DNA from: Brienomyrus brachyistius
Lineage: Eukaryota; Chordata; Actinopteri; Osteoglossiformes; Mormyridae
Length of the DNA stretch: 64,000 bases
NCBI RefSeq assembly: GCF_023856365.1
Contig: NC_064550.1
Span: 18,539,629 to 18,603,628, forward strand
Direction of reading: 5' to 3'
The notes beneath the pieces were generated by a model. That model saw only the letters and a list, made by a program, of their open reading frames with translations, did not search any database and had not been told where the DNA came from. Below are positions 42,773-54,158 of the stretch, piece after piece. Both the position numbers and the translations under genes were made by a program. The first letter of the stretch is position 1, and each line of letters opens with the position of its first letter.

Positions 42773-44328
42773 TCACTGATCTTTGGCACAAACTGAAGTG
42801 TATTTCGTCACAGCCTGGTCACCTGCAGGGAACAGACATGCTGTAAGGGAAGGAATGTTTGCAACGGATGGCGTCTATTCACATGCAAATTACATAAACA
42901 CTCGATAGGTTTATGACGAGTGAGGCCTGTGCGCGGTAGCCTGAGCTGTCCAGCAGATTGACTTTACATACAATGCTGAAAAATAGTTTTGATCAGGAAA
43001 TCTCTTCCATTCATATATGTTTCTTGGCTGACATTATTATGGAATGTCTTATATTTTCATTTACAGTTATTCACTCAAGTTGAATTTTTCCCAGCATATT
43101 TCTAGTTGAGCACATTGCTAAGAGGTACACCAGCTACGACCTGAATCAGCAGTTGTCAGGATCATAAACCAGTACTCCAGCCTGATTTCTCTCTACATGC
43201 CACAATCGCCCTATTTAAATTTGTTTCGCTTGCTGCATTTTCTTACTGGGCAGATAGTAGTCGTACACCTTGACGGTGGCTGGCTTCAGGGGCTCCACCT
43301 GAACCTCACGCCTGAGCTTGAAGCTGATTTCTGTAGCATTATTCTGCAGTAGCTGCAAATAGACATCGGGTCAAGTACGACACAGTCTCCTCATATAATT
43401 AAAGATATGGTAGGGAAAAGCGTTAATATTAAACTTGATCTACTCACCTTTGTGAAATAAAGCAACACATGGTTGTTTTCAATTTCGACCCGGTCAACCT
43501 CCGAAGAGTCCTCCAGCTGCAGAAGAAGGCCGGCAGTTGTGGGGAGATTTCTCGTGTTATTTGAGCCTTAGTAATATCTCATGATGCCACAGTGTATATT
43601 ATTTATACAAGACCAGAGGTGGCAATTTCAGGTCCAGAAAGTAAAAATCCAGACCATGATTTACTTTCAACCAACCAGTTGAGCATAAAGAGTCCCAGTG
43701 CCACAGAGTGCTCAACTGGTTGGTTGAAAGTAAATCATGGTCTGGATTTTTACTTTCTGGACCTGAAATTACCACCTCTGCACAAGACACATTAATGACT
43801 CATTCGAAGTAGTAATGGATGAATACATTTAGGATCTAAAAGTCATAAGTCGGTTTCTATGGTAGTAGAAAGGTTCTTTGCTATTGTTCTATTTTTACTC
43901 CTGTATTGTCCAGAATACTTTGGAAAGACAAGAGCTATCCTGCGTAATAAGATCCCTGTAATTAGGAAGGGAGGATTCCTGGCTTCGGGGTGTAATGAAT
44001 TGTTGAACTTCCTGTTTTAATTTTTTAAACTCACCTAAAAGCATTGTTTGGAATTGACACGTTAAGGTTCAAATGTTAGTCAGTTGAGAGTTTAATGGTA
44101 ACTGAAACTCTTAACTCTTGCAGATTCTTACAATAATTGTTACTATGAGAAAAGTCACCTGACATGTGCCTTTGGGGTCAATTTCACCCCAGGGTAGTTG
44201 TGAGAGCTATCTCTCCAGATGCCTGGTGCCAGCTCACCTGCTTCAAGTTTTCTGCCTCCGGGATGAACCCAGAAAGCATTGCCACATCTGCAATCACCAT
44301 GTCTGTACTGTCTCTTGGGCCGTTGTAT
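42773..44328 (-). other. a2m: a2m-like exons 31-34: receptor-binding domain
   Basis: The exons encode the C-terminal domain that, after trap closure, binds LRP1-type receptors: [30 protein letters not shown] and [12 protein letters not shown]. The chain ends SVCAKDQ then TGA at 42773-42775. The two lysines normally used for LRP1 contact in human cannot be assigned without an alignment. Confidence 0.85.
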
Positions 44329-47300
44329 CTGTTGAGATAAGGTATTCACGCGTCATTCTGAAGTACCAATTATTGGATCTTTAAACCAGACACTTCCTAC
44401 GGGTTGCCGATCTAAAATCGACGCGTGGGTCGTGGCTTCCAGTGGACAGCATCTGCCTTACACGAGGTGCATCCCATGTGGAGCCGCCCCCAGTGAAGCG
44501 TACACCCTTACTGGAGAATCAGGTTGAATAAGAGGTGCCGTCCACTGCTAGTGCAGTTGCCTTTTGTGGAAGCCGTGATGCCGAAGATGGAGCCATCAGC
44601 AGTAGGAGGAATGTTGTAGTAGAGTGCTGTCTGAGGAGGAATAGAGGAGGATCAGCAGTGGTTCGGGCCAGCCAATCACACAGCTTCCTAAATGAATACA
44701 CTCTGATGACAAAGGTATCGGCTACATTTTTCAACAAGACATTAATGTATGAACACTACCGGTCAAAAATATCTTGCACACACTGAGATTTTCTACATTT
44801 GCATGTTACTCACTTAACATTTACTAAAAATACAATCAATATTTTTAGTTAAATAAATTTACAGTACGTTCGCCATTTGAGTACCTTTATTAGGAAGAAA
44901 ACGTCATACCTTTCATTCATCAACAACCTCCTCTAGCAGTTATAACAGCAGAGAAAATGTGAGGCATGAAACAGTTAACATGTGCATTTAAAGTTAAAGG
45001 ACAGCCTACAATTTGACTTTGCCATCACCACACAACCAGTTAATAGATGTCGGACATGCACTGTTACATACTCTTTCCATGTTATAAAGGAAGCTTGTTT
45101 TATTTGACTTGTATTTTAATTTATAGTTTTTCACTCAACGTTCCAGTGCTTAACAAGAATAAAAAATGGCAGTTTATGAATAAATGGAAAACTGGTAACA
45201 ACCTATGGCGTGCAAAAACGTTTGACTGGCAGTGTACAAAAGTACATTATTTTACACAAACACAATGGAAAGGATAGACGTGTATCACACCAACCTGCAC
45301 TGAGACACAGGCACTGCCCTGAGCCTCAATCACATACTGCCCTGGGATGCTTTGTAGTTCACTCTCTTGGTAGATTAGCTTGTTGGTTTTATCCACTGTG
45401 AAGTGGTGCATGTCGCCTCCGGAGGAATGAACTGAAACTGTGCTGGTCCCTCCTGGACTATAGACCAAGGTAGCATAGCGGGACAATGCCTGGAGGGCTA
45501 CCACCGTGTCCTACAGACAAAGAAATCATCCCACCTTTGCTGTGGACTGCAGATAGAGGCAGGACTCAGATGATACCGAAACGGCCCTGTCCATACCTGC
45601 GTGGAGAAGAAGCCTCCTTGTGGATTCTGCTGCTTCACCAGCCAACCTGCGATGCGGCTGGTGTAGCCACGGTCAGCGGCGGACAGCTGCGGCCGCCGCA
45701 GGACAGCCAGGAGCACGTAAGAGGTCAACTCTACTGATAGCGAGGTGGATGCTTCTGAGCTCGGCGGGGACCAATGAAGCAGGCCCTCTGTGGATGGTAC
45801 CCTGGTTCATTATCGTGCAACTAACATGGGTAAAGCATGGGGCAATGTCCTGTACATCCAGCATCTGTGGCATCCGGAATTTCAGATACATGAGATTAGA
45901 CTGATACAAAGAAGGGAAGGACGGCGCTGACCAAGCCAAACTCCAGCAAAATCAAACTCTTACTTTCATTGTAGTTGCAGGACAGGAAATGGAGTTTCTG
46001 TTACATTATTCATATACTTCCAAGATAATGAAGAGTCATCCAACATAATGTAAGAACTTTATATGATTAATAAATAAAGAGGGGTATTACTGAAGGAACA
46101 GAGTACCAGAATCAAGTGTTCAAGATCGAGATTTTGTCACATTTCCACTGGGTATTGAAAGGCATGAATGAATAAATAAATGAATGAATTAATGAGTGAT
46201 TGAATATTCATTTGGACTATTTTGGTGGAATCAGGTTGAGTTTATGAACTCAATACCTCACTGGCCAGGCCAAGTAAAGCACTATTTACCATTCCTGGAG
46301 GCAACAGAATCCAAGTACTTCAGCAGGCGATCACTGGTGTCCATCTCTTGGGCCAAGCTGAAGGTGTAGGCCAGTAGAGCAGTTGTGTAGATGTCACTCA
46401 GGTTATGACTGGCCTTCCTCAGACATATCAAGCTCTTGGCTAGTGCTGGGCTCTAGAGAGGAAGTTTTATATATTTGCATCAAAGAAAAATTAAAGATTT
46501 TGTTAGTCAGGTGGTGATAGTTGACAGTTGATTATTTCTTCTGCTTAAACTATATTATCCGTAGACAGTCAGAGTTAACATTGCACATTCATTGCTTGTT
46601 CAAAATTACATTCTGTAAAACATTATTCCTGGTCTTCATGGGGTTACAGCCAAATGGTTTGAGCACAGTTCTGTGCTTGATTTAATTGCTTGTCACATCA
46701 AAATCAGCTCCGCATCAGCAGGCGATCAAAGGGTTAGGGCCTGGGAACTCTCCGGAAGACCACTTACGGATGCACTTGTATTCAGCTCCAGCATCGATGC
46801 TGAGATGTAGGCGGTGAGAGTCACATCATCCATCACCCCACCCTAAAAGATCAACCAGTCTACTGCATATAAAACAAAAACTTAACATAATGACATTATT
46901 CACATTTTGCATCTTACACACAAATAAAATAATCATATTACTTTCTCACTTTATAAAAACTAAGCATGCAAAGCAAGTCCTTTATTTTCATCTATCTTTC
47001 TGTTTTTCTAATAAAGACTTTGTGGTAACACTTTGCTTAAATGCATAGATACCTTCATAATGCATTATAATGGAGAGTGTAAGCCTTTATAATGCTATAT
47101 GAAGGTATTTATAGTGCATTATTGATGACAGCTTCATAAAGCATTCATAATGCATAATAAATATGGCTATAATACGTTATGCCTTTTTATTATTAGTTAT
47201 AACTGTGTTTATAATACTTTATGAATGCATTATAATGCATTACAAAGGTATCTAAAATGCATTATACATGGGTACTTTAAATAAAGTGTTGCTGACTTTG

Positions 47301-50300
47301 TTTTCAGAACCATTGAAAAAGAGTCCGATATAAGGAAGCATCTTCATTATCGTTGTTTGTTTTAAGATGTTCCCCAGGGCCCCCTTTCTTCCTGACCTTC
47401 ATCCTCTTGTTAAACAGGGTCCCCACAGTTTTGAAACAGCCATCCTTTTTCTGCTGAGACTGCAGCCAGGTTCTCGCACCATTGATCACTTTGGGTTCGA
47501 CGTACATGAAAGATCGCGCGCTGCCAAGTGACCTCATGACGAATGCAGTCAGCCTAGAAGGGAAGGTGCTGAATGAGATGGTCGTATGTGCTGCACTCAG
47601 GCGAGCAGACAACATCACTGTCATGTCAGTACACGTTGCATTTCTTTATAGGACAAAATACACCTTATTTCCCTATTGCAGGCAAGCAAACATTTGAAAA
47701 CCCATCCATTTTCTGTAACTGCTTAACTTATTCTGGGTCACGATGGCTCCAGAGTCTATCTTCACCACTGCGCCACCCACATTTGAAAATAAGTATTGAA
47801 ATAAGGTAGAAAAAAAGATTCTTTTTGGGTTCCAGGAGTTATTGTCTTTGTAGAGACATTTTCACAAAAGGTAATAAAACATGCGCATAAAGATACACAT
47901 GAATTCCATTAATGGACTTGCGATCGGCCGTTCATACCAGCTATTCACTTCCGTTCCATGACCAAACGTGCTGAATGCCCCATTCACATGCAGATACCTC
48001 AGTTGCCTCTGGTAGCCTGTTGGTATGAACAACATCTTTTTTTGTATGCTTGCTTTTAACACTCCACTTGTTTTGTGCTGTTACAAGTGTTCAGTCTTCT
48101 GAAGAACCAGTTTAATTCCAAACCAAATAAAAGCCCAGAAACCCATTTGGTTGTTTGGTATTTGGTTTTCTCCATCTCACCTCTGCATCTATTCCTGGTT
48201 CCTAATACCACTGGGTCACCAAGCTTGTCCTAAATAGACTGTGACCATGACCTACTCTTACATGTGGGTTAGAAGATGTACATCCCACCTGAAGTCAGGT
48301 ATTCTCACCAGTATTCAGAAAGTGGGTGGCCTTCTGAAGCACGATGGGGTCCAGCTGTTCTGTAGCCTTCAAGTAGTGCATGATGTAGATGTTTGGGGCC
48401 AACAGTGCCATGTTCTGCTCCCCACAGCCGTACGGCATGGCGAGCATCCCATCCAAGTTCTGTAACGCTCTGCCCAGGATATCCCCTGCAGAGGAGTGGA
48501 CATTAACATGCTGAATTTACCCATACAGACTGGGCTAGTTGGATACAAAGCAAAAGCATGAATGAAGCCCCTTGAGGCTAAAAGTTTTTCCCGAGAAAGG
48601 TCTTCATTTAAAAAATTCCAAAATAAGTTTGAAAACTATACGCTTGTTACTAATAAAACATGTTATGTGAATAGATTTAGTAAAGACTAATTTGCAGCCT
48701 GGGTGGATTATAACTGTGTCCAGGGCTACTTCAGGCAGCAGTGCTCATGCTAACGGTGTTTGACCTACGAGACCCGAACATGCACAGTCTTCCGACTATG
48801 GGTGTATTATTTGCAGTTTCAGTGACTGAGTGTCTTCTCACCAATCACAGAGACAGCTGCCCGGGCTGAGCCCTCCACAACATCAGCAGGGAGCTGCAGC
48901 ATCACTTCCTCCTGGAGGGGCGCACCTGCAGAACATGCAGTGTCATCACCAATATGCTGCCCTACACACACACACACACACACACACCCACCCTCCAAAG
49001 AAGAATACAGAAACTCCTGGGGCTCCTTCATGGTCTACCTGCCCTTCTAGAAGACTACTGCCATTGTACCTTTGAGTAAAGCCCTTCAACTGAATCACTG
49101 TATACAGGTATCCATTGACTTGCATCCGCATTTGGGATCGGAACCACCGGTTCTTGATAGTTATGGGGAGAGGCAAGGCATTAAGTACAGTACTGTAATA
49201 TACACACAGTACTCTATAGCAAATAATAATGTAAATATAAACCACAGCACTTTATATAGAGATTGGACTTATATTTCACCAAAAATAAGGTACGAATTGC
49301 ACTATGAAATTAAACGATGCACAGAGCAGGAAACAACGGGAGCTGTTCTTCTTGTACAGTACAGTAAGTTTCTTTGTATGTAATGAAATAGCACAGTACA
49401 GGCGCTGTACTTATCTGCTTATTGTAGCCGTCCATCACACACACATTACTGTAAACACACTGTATTACAGTTAGATATGAGAGTGGGTCATTATACGGCC
49501 GGCAGCGCTGCCCAGTCAACTGCACCTGTTACATAGAGATACATACACCTGCTAACTTCCTACTATGTCCACTTTGAAGAATCTCCCCATCAAAGTTTTA
49601 TTATTTACTGTGGAACTCAGACGTAAATGTTGGACACAGACAGACGGTGTTTGGACACAGACAGACGGTGTTTGGACACAGACAGATCTCCTCGGTGTTT
49701 GGATACAGTGTCTTACCCTGAGGACACAGCAGCCAACCGTGAGTGACGGTCTTTTCAGTTCCTTCTGCCTGGAAATGAGGGGGACGAGGGGAGAGCAGCT
49801 ATGAACTGCGCAGCAAAAGCTAAACAACAACAGAGCTGCATGGTGTGTTAATTTTGACATCATTTCTGGCAAAACCTTAAATTCTGGAATTCCATGTCCA
49901 GACCACCAAAGCTATGATAATGTTACGTAAATTACAGAATAATGCAATTATAGTCTGAAACCTCAATTAGTTAAGCATGTACCCTGCAGTCCTTCCACAC
50001 TACTTAGAAAACAGCAAATGCAGATAGCAAAGGGAAATTGTGACAAAGGTGTCAGTTGCTCACCTTTATCAACAGGCTGCGAGTGACGATGTCGACGCGC
50101 CCCTTCTCCGGGACGCTAACGACTTCGTTGTCACACACGGTTTGTGACTCCACTGCCTCGGCCCTCACAGTCACGTTCACGGACCCTGGTTGGAGGGGGG
50201 CGAGGAGATTTGTAGTATCACACAGCATTAAAAACACTACAGCAACACTTTCTATGGGGGTGGGACCTAATTTACCGATCACAGAGGGCACCAAAATCCA

Positions 50301-52335
50301 GCGGAAGATCTTCCATTGGCAAACACAGGTAGAGTATTGCTCTGCTGCAAAAGGCTCCAGAATGTAGTTGGAGGAAGGTGCTGGAGTTACAGTCACCTAG
50401 TAGCCAGGAAACATGCTTGGAAATTCGGTCTCCATTATACAATGAATCCCCCCCCCCACCAATAAATCTCCTACTGATATTCCTTGTGATCTACTTTGCC
50501 ATAATCTACGCCAATCAATTGCTTATACAGAAACACACAGATGCAGGACTGCCACAAAGGTCAATATGACAATAACGCAAATTCAGTTGTGATTCATTGA
50601 TAGAGCAACCACTGCAGGTAGTTCTCCTACCATGATGCACTTGAGCTCATAGTTAACGACTGTTGCCTTGAGCTCAAAGCGCTCCCCACGGATTATGGAG
50701 TGCGGCAAAGTCAGCTCTACGAAGAAGGGCTGGAAGACAGTGAGCGAAGGGGGAGTGGCCAGGCCCAGACCCTCCTTGGACAGGCAGAAAGCCTCCGTCT
50801 CCCAGGTGGTAATGGTGTCAGGGGCTGTGAGATGAATTACAGAGGAGCCAGACTCCCTACAGATGGGGAACAGGTTCATACACTCACACAGGCGTGTTTA
50901 AAAGCATCCATATCAAGGGAGACACAAACTCACACGTGTGAGATACCAAATCAGTGAGGTTCAGGAATCTAAAGGTTTAAAAGATGCACCAGCATTTGTG
51001 TGGTGCCACCTGTGGTCTTCACTTACCCCACCTCTATAAGATCCCAAACCCATGTCTCTGGGAAGAAGATGCGTGGTTTTTCCAAAGAACCAAAGAACCC
51101 TGATGCCCCAACAGGATATCTCATGTATGGAAAGGGTTCCAGGTTAAACTCTATCCCCAATAATTTCACACACTGCGGTCGCTCCAGAAAACTGCTCACA
51201 ATCTTCAGACCCATTTCCTAGAAACAAGTGACGGCAGAAACAGGGTGACTTACCAACCTGCGATATCACCCCTTGCTTACAGACGTTGATCTTTGCATAA
51301 TGGATTCTGTCGTATGGCACAGCATAAGCACCATGCTCCCAAACAAAATCAACAATTACAGACCCAGATGGCACGCAGAAAGTTATCCTAGCAAATGATC
51401 ATTTGCATATTGACTTATATGGCTGTCTGTTTACCTAGATAGTGCCTGGAGCAACAGACATTAACAGCCTTGCTCAAAGGCCCAGTGGTAAAATCAGTTT
51501 ATCAACCATGGGACATGAACCGAGGACCTTCCATTTTTGGACACAGAGTCTTGCCCCACTGAGCCACTCCCAAAAAACCCAGAAACATGGGGAGTACATG
51601 CAAACTCCACATGCAGAGCTGGGAGTGAGACTCAAATCCCCAACTAAGCTAAGCATGGTACCAAAACTGCCACCTTACCTTAAACTTTCTGATACTGGTC
51701 TCTGAGATTCCACTGACGTATTCGTCCTGTAAAGAGCGGGCGGCCCTCACAGGTAGGCACTCTCTTCTTTCCCACCAAACCACATGTGATCTTCCACGCT
51801 CAGTATTAAACTGCTCACCAAAGACCAAAAACATCAAAATAAAAATCTGTACAGTCATCAGCCTTCTTACGTCAAATTGAGCAACATTTCATCGTACATT
51901 AATAAAATTTATCAAGGGAACAGACGTAGCAGACATATGTAGCAAAAACCAAAAGAAAATGATTGCGCTGCCAGGTTTAATTAAATGTATGTGATATTGC
52001 ATCTTATGTTATACAGTATATTTGACCTCTGACCTATAATGATCGGGATATGTCCAGACTTAGGCCCTCACATCCGGGACGAACCCGGAGGTAAGTCGAT
52101 GGATACCTGTATAACATGATGACAACATAGGGGCTCCAATGGCATGAGGAAGGTCATACTGAGGCAGGCTCAGCACCTACCTTGTCTACATTTAGCCTCT
52201 TGTCATCCATCAGTAGCACGCTCTTGTCCACCACAGAGAGGCCACATACAGACCCAGGCTGGGCTCTGAGCTGCAGGTTCACTCCCTCCCCTGGGACAGC
52301 TTGAGAGTGTGAGAACTGCAGGGAGACCTGGAAAG

Positions 52336-52389
<54 letters not shown>

Positions 52390-54105
52390 TTTACAGTACA
52401 CATACGCCGAAGTAACACACTTACAGCATACCCTCAGACAAAGACAGAAATACAATCATATCCGTCCTCTTCTCCAGTGTGTGGAACGGTCATACACACA
52501 CACACACACACTATACCTTGTTTCTGAAGCACTTTTCTGCTTTAAATCTCATACTGTTCGCAATCACAATCTTGCTAGGAAGCAGAGAGTAGACGAGCAC
52601 TTCTCCAAATGGTCCAAAATCAGGGGTCACTTGCACTGGGATGGATGCCTCCCCCTTGGTCACTGTGGCAATGTGAGTAAATTACTCTTCTCATCCTGTA
52701 GGAGGCGCCATCAGCACTGAGGCACAGCGATAAACTCACCACTGCCTTCCTGCAGTACAACTAGAATACGACCATGGGAGGTAATTGCTTCGTTGGACAA
52801 GACCTTAGGAGGGAGAAAACATGCACAATGCAGGCTGAGCACAAGGGAGCGGCAGTTACTTAATGTAATTATATCAGTGCATCGGGAAATCTACACACTT
52901 TCATTACGTTTGTGAGTCTAAAACAGTGTACTGGAGATCACTAACAGGCGGACCGCGGTCCGGGTCCGGACCCAGAAGCTGTCCCATACGGATCCGGACT
53001 GATAGCCAAAACAGAAAGTTATTATTTAAAACCTGATAGGGCGCTTCTTTTCAGTTGTGCTTTACCACTAGAACCGCCGATTCCCATGCTAAACGTCTTT
53101 AACCACCAAGCAAGATGTAGTTCGGCGTTTGCAGCCCTTTTGCGCTAATGTGCCATTCGTGTTAATAGCAGCAGCGAATCAACAGCCGCAACCAAAAAGC
53201 CGTAATGTTCCTAAGAGAGTGGCTGCTCTCTCCTGAAATTCTACAGCTGAAAAGTTTTCAAACACAGTATGTATTATATAACATGTTGGATAAATAGACG
53301 TAGTTTATTGGTGATTTCATGTTCGTTGAAGTTTCCGCTTTTTAACAACTGTATAAAGTAATGTTATTCGTTTCAGGGTTGCCAAATCTCATGTATCTGA
53401 CATGACACTCACGTTTTCAGACTCAAGCAGGAGATCTTACGGCAAATCTATATTATTCCATTATAAACCTAAAATTACATACGTCAAAAGTGTATTTACA
53501 CAGTTAAATGCCTGAAACAGTCAGGTATTGATTACATGCAATGTTTATACAACTAATAGGCTACTTAAATATATATCACACTAAATAGTTAGACATTATG
53601 ATCTTCCGGGCCTTTACTTCAAGGAATTTTCTCTAACTGGACCTCTCTAAATTTTAGTCGCATACCCCTTATGTAGACAATAAAAATTAGCAAACCCATG
53701 CTGTTGCCTGACTGGCATGTGTGAGTCACATCTCAAATACTTTGCCTTTAGGAACTAACCAGGTAAAACAGGTCCAATAAGGCACTTTTGGAAGTCTCCT
53801 CGAAGATGACGTACTGAAACCGGAGCTGCTGCTCTGACCAGCAAGACAATGTGTCCTGCACTGGATCTATGGTCAGGGAACTCTGGGGCTGTGGAGGCTC
53901 TGTGGGTCTTATTGAACTGGGCTCCCACAGAGTGAGGTATATGTACGCATCATGGAAATAGAGGTACTCCATTCCTGGAAAACTCTCTCCCTTGCGTGCG
54001 TTTCCCTGCAAAGTAAACCAGCTACCTTAGACCACACTGGCACTGACAAAGAGAGTCTTTTTGAACAGGGAACAAGTATCGCAAGGAGAAAAATTTAAGC
54101 CAAAA

Positions 54106-54158
<53 letters not shown>

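Noticed and set aside
45673..45939. Minus-strand frame with an Ala-rich C-terminus
   Set aside because: It is the wrong frame of a2m-like exon 28; the frame reading [17 protein letters not shown] matches the family and the splice phases.
49630..49705. CRISPR-like array
   Set aside because: The 21-bp units are contiguous with no spacers, and the genome is eukaryotic.
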